5,755 nucleotides of DNA, taken from a bacterium (GTDB taxonomy: Bacteria; Verrucomicrobiota; Verrucomicrobiae; Opitutales; Opitutaceae). A program made the translations under genes and the position numbers. The first letter of the stretch is position 1. Each line of letters begins with the position of its first letter. This document shows, in pieces, positions 1-5,279 of this stretch. The notes beneath the pieces are model-generated. The model did not search any database, was not told the origin of the DNA, and saw only the letters and a list, made by a program, of their open reading frames with translations. The stretch spans positions 1 through 5,755 of the forward strand of contig JAJXYI010000198.1 in NCBI GenBank assembly GCA_021780625.1. Direction: 5' to 3'.

Positions 1-537
1 AAGTGGCTCTATTTCATCACCCCCGTCATCGGGTTGACGGTCTTCCTTTTCTTCTACTTCTCGTTCAAGAAGGAAGCTGAGGCCCAGGCCGCCGCCCGCA
101 AGGCGCAGATCGAGGCTCAGGCTGCTGCGGACGCCCGCCAGAAGGCCCGCCTCGAGGAAATCGCCCGCGAGGATGCGGCGAAGAAGGCAGCCCAGCGCGC
201 CGCCGAGGAAGCGGCCAAGGAGGCCGCCCGCAAGGCCAAGTGGGATGCGGAAGGCGCCAAGATCCAGTCCGAGACCGACGAGGCTCTCAAGCTGGGTCAT
301 GAGTACGCCGCCCGCCTCGCTTCACTCAAGAAGCAGCTGGCCGACCTCCGCGCCCGCCGCGACGCCGACAATCACAACTTCATGGAGGCTGTTCGCGAAC
401 TCGAGATCGCCAGCATCGGTCGCCACGAGATCGATATGGAATCCCAGCGCATGATCGGCCTGATCGTTGCGAAAGCGCAGTCGTCCGAGCTCGCCAGCCC
501 GCCGCCGCTGCCCGAGAAGAAGAAGAACAACGACTGA
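1..537 (+). CDS. Membrane-anchored Ala/Glu/Lys-rich coiled-coil protein, 5' partial
   Basis: The reading frame is open from base 1 to the TGA at 535-537, so 178 residues are visible and the true start lies to the left. The first in-frame start-like codon (TTG at 34) sits inside the membrane segment and is not a credible start. Visible residues 2-22 form one hydrophobic, aromatic-rich transmembrane helix (WLYFITPVIG, then FLFFYFSF). A long charged helix follows at about residues 23-85, rich in Ala, Glu, Lys and Arg and of coiled-coil type. A second helical stretch spans about 90-160, and the tail is Pro/Lys-rich (PPPLPEKKK). The layout fits a bitopic protein whose helix extends into cytoplasm or periplasm, resembling TolA-like or ATP-synthase-b-like helices only in composition. 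I do not recognise a family, and similarity searches would be misled by the low complexity. A strong terminator follows 26 nt after the stop, ending this transcription unit. The reading frame is certain; the function is unknown. Confidence 0.8.
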   Translation, partial: KWLYFITPVIGLTVFLFFYFSFKKEAEAQAAARKAQIEAQAAADARQKARLEEIAREDAAKKAAQRAAEEAAKEAARKAKWDAEGAKIQSETDEALKLGHEYAARLASLKKQLADLRARRDADNHNFMEAVRELEIASIGRHEIDMESQRMIGLIVAKAQSSELASPPPLPEKKKNND

Positions 538-562
538 CCGTCGTCCTAGACCGTTCCTTTCC

Positions 563-593
563 GAGCCCGGGTTTACGCCCGGGCTCTTTTTTT
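563..593 (+). terminator. Intrinsic (Rho-independent) terminator
   Basis: A perfect 9-bp stem, GAGCCCGGG (563-571) with CCCGGGCTC (578-586), encloses the 6-nt loop TTTACG and is followed at once by seven T (587-593). It lies 26 nt after the stop of the upstream coiled-coil gene. There is no A-tract on the left side, so it should act on + strand transcripts only. It separates the left-hand gene from the small exported protein gene. Confidence 0.93.
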
Positions 594-653
594 GAATCGT
601 GTGAGGCGGAGGGTGGGCTTGCGGGTCCGGATGGAGTCGGGCAACCTTTGGCC

Positions 654-1103
654 ATGAAAACCCCAATTCGGACAGCATTGGCGGCGGGCGTTTTTCTCAT
701 GGCAGTCCTGGTGATGCCGGAATCGCTCGCGGCAGCGCCGAAGGCAGGGGCTGTGCCGGCGGCAAAAGAGAAGCCCGCGCCGGAAGGCAAGATCGAGGGC
801 ATAGCGATCGCGCGCCCGAACGGAAACTGGCTGGGGCTTTCCATCAAGGACCAGTGCTTCCGGCTCGGCTTCTACGATGCGCACAAGATGCCGATGGCGC
901 CCGACTGCATCCGGGCCGTCGCACGCTGGCATTCGAGGAACAAGCTTTATCAGGATCTCTCGGTGCTGCTGCCCTCCACCGACGGCGTGTCGCTCGCGGG
1001 CAACCGATACGTGCAGCCTCCGCGGATCTTCCGGGTGTTTCTCACGCTGATCGGTCCGGGCGACAAGGTACTCGAGACCTACGCGGTCGATTTTCACGAG
1101 TGA
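654..1103 (+). CDS. Small exported protein of unknown function
   Basis: 149 residues from the ATG at 654; a TTG two codons earlier (648) is possible but less likely. The N-terminus is a typical Sec signal peptide: a short basic start (MKTPIR), a hydrophobic core at residues 8-21 and an Ala-rich cleavage region near residues 25-28. A Pro/Ala/Lys-rich linker (about 29-45) leads to a compact domain at about 46-149 that looks like a small beta-rich fold ending in alternating beta strands (RIFRVFLTLIG, then VLETYAVDF). It has two cysteines, C68 and C85, which could form a disulfide after export. I do not recognise the family; the motif around residues 70-92 (LGFYDAHKMP, DCIRAVARW) is the best search handle. 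There is no good Shine-Dalgarno: the nearest GGAG (633-636) is too far away. The preceding terminator and the 82-nt gap to ribH suggest its own promoter, but I could not identify one. The export signal is clear; the function is not. Confidence 0.82.
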   Translation: MKTPIRTALAAGVFLMAVLVMPESLAAAPKAGAVPAAKEKPAPEGKIEGIAIARPNGNWLGLSIKDQCFRLGFYDAHKMPMAPDCIRAVARWHSRNKLYQDLSVLLPSTDGVSLAGNRYVQPPRIFRVFLTLIGPGDKVLETYAVDFHE

Positions 1104-1154
1104 AGTTTGGCCGACGCGGTGGTCGGGGCGGAGGTTTTCCTGTTGAACCTTTCG

Positions 1155-1175
1155 GCAAAGCCCTCTCGGCTTTGC
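1155..1175 (+). promoter_or_regulatory. Hairpin in the ribH leader
   Basis: A perfect 8-bp stem, GCAAAGCC (1155-1162) with GGCTTTGC (1168-1175), closes a 5-nt loop. It ends 10 nt before the ribH ATG, and no T-run follows, so it is not a standard terminator. The intervening bases (GGTCCCTAAA) contain no Shine-Dalgarno. The hairpin could mark the end of the preceding transcript or shape translation initiation of ribH. It does not resemble an FMN riboswitch, which would be far longer. The structure is read directly; its role is inferred. Confidence 0.5.
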
Positions 1176-1185
1176 GGTCCCTAAA

Positions 1186-1665
1186 ATGAGTCTCTCCGCT
1201 CCAAGCCCGAAAACGATCTCCGGTGCCGCCTCCTTCCGGGTGGGCGTCGCTGCGGCGCGTTTCAACGAGCGCCACGTGGACGCCCTGCTCGATGCGGTGA
1301 TCGGTCACCTCAGGGCCAATGGCGTGAAGGCGACCTCGATCGAGGTGGAACGCGTGCCGGGCTCCAATGAACTCCCCTCGGCGCTCCAGCTGATGAGCGG
1401 ACGCGGCAAGTTCGACGTGATGATCGCGCTCGGCGTGCTGATCCGGGGCGACACGATTCACTACGAACTGATTGCGGATTCGACGACGCAGGCGCTGCAC
1501 CGGGTGTCGCTGGATTCCCGCACGCCCGTCATCAACGGCGTCGTGGTCGCGGAGACCCGCAAGCAGGCGGACGATCGCTGCTTTGGCAAGGTGCCCCGCG
1601 GCGTGGAGTTTGCGCAGACGGCACTCGAAATGGCATCCCTGAAACGACGGCTGACTAAATCATGA
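1186..1665 (+). CDS. ribH: 6,7-dimethyl-8-ribityllumazine synthase
   Basis: Condenses 5-amino-6-ribitylamino-uracil with 3,4-dihydroxy-2-butanone 4-phosphate to give lumazine, the penultimate step of riboflavin synthesis; cytoplasmic, usually an icosahedral or pentameric assembly. The 159 residues match the family length. Motifs in order: the substrate-binding loop RFNERHVDALL (from residue 25), VPGSNELP (57-64), ALGVLIRGDTIHYE (81-94) carrying the phosphate-loop Thr and catalytic His92, VINGVVVAET (115-124), Arg131, and the C-terminal ALEMASLKR helix. Several positions differ from the Bacillus/E. coli consensus: GAFE/GAYE is GSNE, the Phe of the FG(V/I)xTT motif is Asn, and the usual NKG is PRG with a one-residue deletion. 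The ATG at 1186 is chosen because an in-frame TGA at 1144 and the lack of other starts exclude anything longer. nusB begins inside its stop codon, so the two are very likely co-transcribed and translationally coupled. The assignment is firm. Confidence 0.95.
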   Translation: MSLSAPSPKTISGAASFRVGVAAARFNERHVDALLDAVIGHLRANGVKATSIEVERVPGSNELPSALQLMSGRGKFDVMIALGVLIRGDTIHYELIADSTTQALHRVSLDSRTPVINGVVVAETRKQADDRCFGKVPRGVEFAQTALEMASLKRRLTKS

Positions 1666-2108
1666 GCAAGGCGCTGTTTGCACAACGACGTGAGGGCCGC
1701 GTGATCGCGATGCAGTACCTCTTCTCCTACAGCCTGAACAAGCCGGAGAACGTGGCGGACGATCTCACGCTGTTCTTCGAGCATCAGGAAAAGCCCCGCG
1801 ACCATTATGCGTTTGGCGAGGAACTCATCCACGCCACGCTGACGCACATCGAGGAGATCGACGCGCACATCCGCTCGCTGGCGCACAATTGGGAATTTGA
1901 GCGCATCGCCCGCATCGACCTCGCGATCCTCCGCCTCGCGATCTGCGAGATGCTGTTCCGGAAGGACATCCCTCCGGTGGTCTCGATCAACGAGGCAATC
2001 GACCTTTCGAAGGAGTTTTCCAACCTCGATGCCAAGCGGTTCATCAACGGGATCCTGGATCGGCTGAAGGATCAGCTGGGTCGGGATGCCCGCAAGGTAA
2101 GCTCCTGA
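1662..2108 (+). CDS. nusB: Transcription antitermination factor NusB
   Basis: NusB binds boxA RNA together with ribosomal protein S10 (NusE) and keeps RNA polymerase processive on rRNA operons. The 148-residue length is normal for the all-alpha NusB fold. Visible signatures are the N-terminal Arg-rich helix (QRREGRVIAMQYLFSY, residues 8-23; RNA-binding end), NWEFERIARIDLAILRLAICEM (76-97, the family's hallmark helix) and the IPPVVSINEAIDLSKEFS block (103-120) followed by KRFINGILD (125-133). The start ATG overlaps the ribH stop as ATGA (1662-1665) and has no clear Shine-Dalgarno of its own, so translation probably depends on ribosomes finishing ribH. Linkage of ribH and nusB is widespread in bacteria. 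Nothing in the protein looks degraded. The assignment is firm. Confidence 0.96.
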   Translation: MSKALFAQRREGRVIAMQYLFSYSLNKPENVADDLTLFFEHQEKPRDHYAFGEELIHATLTHIEEIDAHIRSLAHNWEFERIARIDLAILRLAICEMLFRKDIPPVVSINEAIDLSKEFSNLDAKRFINGILDRLKDQLGRDARKVSS

Positions 2109-2110
2109 GG
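2107..2110 (+). promoter_or_regulatory. Ribosome binding site for ftsY
   Basis: GAGG overlaps the last two bases of the nusB stop codon (TGAGG) and stands 7 nt before the ftsY ATG at 2118. It supports that start, and it is the only well-placed Shine-Dalgarno among the + strand genes whose starts are visible. Confidence 0.6.
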
Positions 2111-2117
2111 CGCGGGC

Positions 2118-3041
2118 ATGTTTGGTCTGTTCAAGAAATTCAAGGATGGCCTCGCGAAGACGGTCGCGGCCATCACGGAGAAGACGCGAGGCCTGTTTGG
2201 CGGCCGGTCCATCGACGCCTCGTCGCTCGAGACGCTGGAGGAGGCGCTCTATGGAGCGGATTTCGGCGTGCAGACGACCGATGAGATCCTCACGGAGATC
2301 AAGGAGGCCTATCGGAAGGACAAGGCGCTCCAGGGGCGGCAGGCGGCCGAGATCGGTTCCGCGGTGCTGGTCCGAGCCTTGACCGGCTGCGAGCGCGCTC
2401 TCGAACCGGCGGCGAACTCTCCGACCGTGATCTGCCTGATCGGCGTCAATGGTTCCGGCAAGACGACGACGGCGGCCAAGCTCGGGTGGAAGCTCAAGCA
2501 GGACGGGAAGTCCGTCATGCTGGCGGCCGGCGACACCTTTCGCTCGGCGGCGGTGGAGCAGATCAAGACCTGGGCGCAGCGTCTCGGGCTCGACATCGTT
2601 GCGGCGCACACGGGCGCGGATGCCGCGGCGGTGGCGTTCGACGCCTGGAAGGCGGCGAAGGCGCGAGGCAGCGACTACCTGCTGATCGACACGGCGGGCC
2701 GGCTGCACACCAAACAGAATCTCATGGAGGAGCTCGCGAAGATTCGGCGTGTACTTCAGAAGAACGATCCCACGGCGCCGCATCACAGCTGGCTCGTGGT
2801 GGATGGTTCGCTCGGCACCAACTCCATCGAACAGGCGAAGGTCTTTCACCAGGCGTTCGGCCTCACGGGGCTGGTTGTCACCAAGCTGGACGGCACGAGC
2901 CGCGGCGGAGCGATCGTGGGCATCTGGCGCGAGCTGAAGCTTCCGATCTATTTTATCGGCCTGGGCGAGCAGCCCGAGGATCTCCAGCCGTTCGAGTCGG
3001 AGAACTACGCGAAGGCCGTCTTCGGCCTGGACGGCGCCTGA
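2118..3041 (+). CDS. ftsY: Signal recognition particle receptor FtsY
   Basis: FtsY is the membrane-associated GTPase that receives SRP-ribosome-nascent chain complexes and passes inner-membrane and secretory proteins to the Sec translocon. The 307 residues comprise a short amphipathic basic N-terminus (MFGLFKKFKDGL, a likely membrane-contact helix), a helical N domain (about 30-95) and the G domain. The long acidic A domain of E. coli FtsY is absent, as in many bacteria. GTPase motifs: P-loop GVNGSGKTT (109-117), DTFRSAAVEQ (139-148), DTAGRLH (191-197), TKLDGTSRGG (255-264), then GLGEQPEDLQPF (281-292). The usual DATTGQNA motif reads DGSLGTNS (229-236), with the normally conserved Gln replaced by Thr. 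It follows nusB by 9 nt, and its GAGG signal overlaps the nusB stop. The NG core and the FtsY-type closing motif separate it from Ffh, which would carry a C-terminal M domain. The assignment is firm. Confidence 0.96.
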   Translation: MFGLFKKFKDGLAKTVAAITEKTRGLFGGRSIDASSLETLEEALYGADFGVQTTDEILTEIKEAYRKDKALQGRQAAEIGSAVLVRALTGCERALEPAANSPTVICLIGVNGSGKTTTAAKLGWKLKQDGKSVMLAAGDTFRSAAVEQIKTWAQRLGLDIVAAHTGADAAAVAFDAWKAAKARGSDYLLIDTAGRLHTKQNLMEELAKIRRVLQKNDPTAPHHSWLVVDGSLGTNSIEQAKVFHQAFGLTGLVVTKLDGTSRGGAIVGIWRELKLPIYFIGLGEQPEDLQPFESENYAKAVFGLDGA

Positions 3042-3099
3042 GGACCGGCCCGGGCGCGGAATTTTGGGCTTTCCCCCGCGGGCGGCAGGTTGCTTGATG

Positions 3100-3115
3100 G
3101 CGGTTTTACGACCGC
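3100..3115 (+). promoter_or_regulatory. Short hairpin before the DAHP synthase start
   Basis: GCGGT (3100-3104) pairs with ACCGC (3111-3115) around the loop TTTACG, ending 3 nt before the ATG at 3119. No Shine-Dalgarno is recognisable in the 30 nt before the start. A 5-bp stem can occur by chance in GC-rich DNA; a role in controlling initiation is only an inference. Confidence 0.3.
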
Positions 3116-3118
3116 ACC

Positions 3119-4153
3119 ATGATCCTTCCGAAAGCCAGTCGACTGACTCCCGAGCAACTCAATGAGGTCACCGCAATCGTGACCGAGTTTGGCTGCAGCA
3201 TTCAGCCGATCATCGGTGCGGTGCGGACGATCTACGCGATCCTGGGCGACGAGCGCGATGAACTGATGATCAACCGGCTCGAGGGGCTGGACTACATCGA
3301 GCGCATCGACCGGATCCAGTCGCCCTTCAAGCTGATGGACCGGCGATCGGACCTAGCGACGCACCGGATCCGCGTCGGCAAGGCGACGCTGGGCCAGGAG
3401 CTCGTGGTGATTGCGGGGCAGTGCACGATCGATCCGAAGAACCCGAACTATTTCTACGAGACCGCCGCGGCGGTGAAGGAGGCGGGAGCCACCTCGCTGC
3501 GTGGAGGTGTGTGGAAGCCGCGCACGAATCCGTACACCTTCCAGGGCGATGTGAAGAGCCTGGACATCCTGATGGAGGCCTCGCGGCGCACGGGACTGCC
3601 GGTCGACGCCGAGGTGATGGACGAGGACCAGGTGAAGTTGGCGCTCGATGCGGGCGTGCACATGCTTCAGGTCGGAGCGCGCAACGCGCTGAACTACTCG
3701 CTGCTCCGCACGATTGGCAAGGCGGTGTCGCAGCGGCCGGATCGCACGGTGCTGCTGAAGCGCAGCCTTCACATGGGGCCGATTTCGGAATTCGTATCCG
3801 CCGCGGAATACATCGTGGCATTTGGAAATCCGAACGTGATCCTTTGCCCGCGCGGCACGGCGCCGACGCTGGATGGGTATCGCAATCATCCCGACGAGAG
3901 CATCACTCCGTTGCTCAAGGAGAAGACCTGGGCGCCGGTGATCGTCGATCCCTCGCATTCGGTGGGCAAGGCGAGCTACGTTCCTGCCTGTGCGCTGGCG
4001 GCGGTGGCGTATGGGGCGGACGGGCTTTGCATCGAGTCGCACGTCAGTCCGAGTCATGGCATCGGCGACGACCCGAAACAGGCGGTGACGCCGGAGGTCC
4101 TCGCCGGGATCATCCGCCAGGCGCGCCAGCTGTGGGCGATGCGCCGGGGTTAG
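3119..4153 (+). CDS. aroF: 3-deoxy-7-phosphoheptulonate (DAHP) synthase, type I-beta
   Basis: Condenses phosphoenolpyruvate and erythrose 4-phosphate to DAHP, the first committed step of the shikimate pathway to aromatic amino acids; cytoplasmic and metal dependent. The 344 residues show the I-beta layout known from Thermotoga: an N-terminal ferredoxin/ACT-like regulatory domain (about 1-72) and a TIM barrel (about 85-344). Active-site blocks are LRGGVWKPRTNPYTFQG (127-143), QVGARNALN (184-192), VLLKR (211-215), VIVDPSHSVG (274-283) and GLCIESH (302-308). Expected metal ligands are present: C102, H280, E306 and an Asp at 317/318. Two motifs are off consensus: AGPCSxE reads AGQCTID (99-105) and ILCERG reads ILCPRG (241-246). 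The regulatory domain suggests feedback control by an aromatic amino acid. The gene lies 77 nt after ftsY, so read-through from that operon is possible. Family membership is firm. The exact symbol (aroF, aroG or aroA-type naming) is conventional, and a change of substrate cannot be excluded. Confidence 0.9.
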   Translation: MILPKASRLTPEQLNEVTAIVTEFGCSIQPIIGAVRTIYAILGDERDELMINRLEGLDYIERIDRIQSPFKLMDRRSDLATHRIRVGKATLGQELVVIAGQCTIDPKNPNYFYETAAAVKEAGATSLRGGVWKPRTNPYTFQGDVKSLDILMEASRRTGLPVDAEVMDEDQVKLALDAGVHMLQVGARNALNYSLLRTIGKAVSQRPDRTVLLKRSLHMGPISEFVSAAEYIVAFGNPNVILCPRGTAPTLDGYRNHPDESITPLLKEKTWAPVIVDPSHSVGKASYVPACALAAVAYGADGLCIESHVSPSHGIGDDPKQAVTPEVLAGIIRQARQLWAMRRG

Positions 4154-4154
4154 T

Positions 4155-4203
4155 CAGAGGACAGAGGTCAGACGCCAGAGGTCAGGAGTCGGGGGACAGG
4201 CGG
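4155..4203. repeat. Degenerate heptanucleotide tandem repeat, seven units
   Basis: Between the convergent DAHP synthase and TPR genes, seven consecutive 7-nt units stay in register: CAGAGGA, CAGAGGT, CAGACGC, CAGAGGT, CAGGAGT, CGGGGGA, CAGGCGG. The consensus is CAGAGGT; the first units are close copies and the last ones decay. The array begins 1 nt after the DAHP synthase stop codon and ends 4 nt before the TPR gene's stop. It holds no hairpin or T-run, so the convergent pair has no visible intrinsic terminator between them. Confidence 0.7.
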
Positions 4204-4207
4204 CATT

Positions 4208-4987
4208 TCAGTGAATGGTCTTGGCCAGTTCTTTGTCCGCGCGGCTCTGTGGATTGAGATGCATGGCTTCCGCAATGGCCTGTTTCGCCAGGACGGTGTC
4301 GCCCTTCTTGATCAGGGCTATGGCCAGCCATCTGAAGGCATCGTCCGAATGAGGGTCGAGAAGCGTGGCTTCCTTGAACGATGAGATCGCTTTGTCCAAA
4401 TCGCCTCCGAACATCCTTGGCGAATAGAGGTAGCGCCGGCCCTTCGTCAAATGCGCACGCGGATTGTCGGGATTCAGCCGCAGGGCCGTTTCCAATTCAC
4501 TGTCGGCCTTTGGGCCCAGGCGAATGGCGGTCCAAAAGCCGTCCAGTCCAATCTTCGTGCCATAAAGATCGGACAGCAACGTGTGGGCGTCCGACGATGC
4601 CCCATCGAGACGTATCGTCTTTTTGGTGTCGGCTATCGCACGATCGAGCCAAAGTTCGGCCGATTGTTTGTCGGATTGCTGGAACTGGACCCCAAGATCG
4701 TACTCTGCGAGCGCGAGTTCATAATTGTTGGCGACACTCGTCGGATCACCCTTCACGGCCGCCCTCAAGTCTGCGACGGCCAGGAGCATGGTCTTGACGT
4801 CTTCGGTGTCCTTGCCTCGTCGCAGGGCTTCACGGCCGGCTTCAGCCAGAGCGCTTGTCGTGGTGTTGTGATCCGATACACCCACGTTTCCTCCGCCCTG
4901 GCTGAGAACGGGACTTATGCCAAAGATGATCAGGCTTGCGATGACTGCGGCGCGCATTCCAGAGGCAGGCTGTGTATGGAGTTTCAT
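4208..4987 (-). CDS. Exported tetratricopeptide-repeat (TPR) protein
   Basis: 259 residues from the ATG at 4987. The N-terminus resembles a Sec signal peptide: basic MKLHTQPASGMR, then hydrophobic AAVIASLIIFGISPVL, with cleavage likely near residues 29-31, so the product is probably periplasmic or outer-membrane associated. The rest is helical. A Gly/Ser/Thr-rich stretch (about 31-45) precedes TPR-like helix pairs at roughly 85-125, 130-175 and 195-245. The clearest units are SELETALRLNPDN (163-175), RMFGGDLDKAISSFKEATLL (191-210) and DDAFRWLAIALIKKGD (215-230). The MFGGDxxKAI motif recurs in exported bacterial TPR proteins of unknown partner. A longer start, GTG at 5038, is possible: a GGAGG lies 11 nt before it. 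It would place 17 extra residues before the signal peptide and is less likely; ATG at 4957 is also possible. Base composition is clearly lower in GC than the + strand genes. TPRs mediate protein-protein contacts; no specific function can be given. Confidence 0.85.
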   Translation of the reverse strand: MKLHTQPASGMRAAVIASLIIFGISPVLSQGGGNVGVSDHNTTTSALAEAGREALRRGKDTEDVKTMLLAVADLRAAVKGDPTSVANNYELALAEYDLGVQFQQSDKQSAELWLDRAIADTKKTIRLDGASSDAHTLLSDLYGTKIGLDGFWTAIRLGPKADSELETALRLNPDNPRAHLTKGRRYLYSPRMFGGDLDKAISSFKEATLLDPHSDDAFRWLAIALIKKGDTVLAKQAIAEAMHLNPQSRADKELAKTIH

Positions 4988-5047
4988 GCGACGATTGCTT
5001 CTAGTGAATGGGAGCGCGGGTGCGTGCTGGGGACGCACTTTTCACGA

Positions 5048-5066
5048 TGCCTCCATCCTGGAGGCA
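5048..5066. promoter_or_regulatory. Perfect 19-nt palindrome upstream of the TPR gene
   Basis: TGCCTCCATCCTGGAGGCA has an uninterrupted 8-bp stem and a 3-nt loop. It lies about 60 nt before the preferred ATG (4987) and 9 nt before the alternative GTG (5038) of the TPR gene. Its - strand right arm contains GGAGG, which could act as a Shine-Dalgarno for the GTG start and would be hidden in the folded RNA. No T-run follows on either strand. It may be an operator, a leader hairpin or chance; the symmetry is seen, the role is inferred. Confidence 0.4.
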
Positions 5067-5105
5067 AGCCGTAGAGGGCGGCGCCGACGAGCTGGACGCG
5101 GAGCA

Positions 5106-5188
5106 CAGAGTAGAACAGAGCTTGTCCCCCAGAGTGGCTCTGAGTCTCTGAGTGGGCTTGGATCGAGTCTGGAGAGGCTCATGCAGAG
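5106..5188. repeat. CAGAG/CTCTG-rich intergenic repeat remnant
   Basis: CAGAG occurs at 5106-5110, 5116-5120, 5130-5134 and 5184-5188, and its complement CTCTG at 5138-5142 and 5146-5150. CTCTGAGT is tandemly duplicated at 5138-5153, and CAGAGC (5116-5121) can pair with GCTCTG (5137-5142). Similar degenerate CACAGAG-type stretches are common between genes in large high-GC genomes. The whole gap 4988-5279 shows no ORF with convincing protein character on either strand; apart from this cluster and the palindrome at 5048-5066 I see nothing in it. Confidence 0.4.
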
Positions 5189-5279
5189 ACGCTGAGGCGG
5201 GTCGGTTGGACAGTGTGGAGGTGCGGCGGCGCGGGGACTCTGGTTGTCGGTGAGCCTCCCTCTGATCCCAGTGACCCTC

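Noticed and set aside
1104..1185. FMN riboswitch before ribH
   Set aside because: The 82-nt gap is too short for the six-helix FMN element and shows none of its conserved core segments.
573..1265. A 230-codon open frame on the - strand over the exported-protein gene and the ribH leader
   Set aside because: It crosses the terminator and the start of ribH, is Arg-rich without domain character, and the + strand gene has a clear signal peptide and sound protein composition.
1461..2849. A 462-codon open frame on the - strand across ribH, nusB and ftsY
   Set aside because: It lies antisense to three confidently identified genes. Its product is Arg/Leu-rich with no domain pattern, as expected for an antisense frame in high-GC coding DNA.
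3090..3123. Sigma-70-like promoter before the DAHP synthase (TTGCTT or TTGATG as -35)
   Set aside because: No acceptable -10 hexamer at 16-18 nt; the best candidate overlaps the start codon.
4154..4207. CRISPR array or bidirectional terminator between the convergent genes
   Set aside because: The 7-nt units have no spacers, and there is no stable stem or T-run on either strand.
4985..5038. Twin-arginine export signal in the longer version of the TPR protein (SNRRMKL)
   Set aside because: The residues after the Arg pair do not fit the S/T-R-R-x-F-L-K pattern, and the extended start is itself doubtful.
4451..5195. Open + strand frames of 207, 138 and 92 codons antisense to the TPR gene
   Set aside because: They oppose a gene with a signal peptide and recognisable TPR units, and show no family features of their own.
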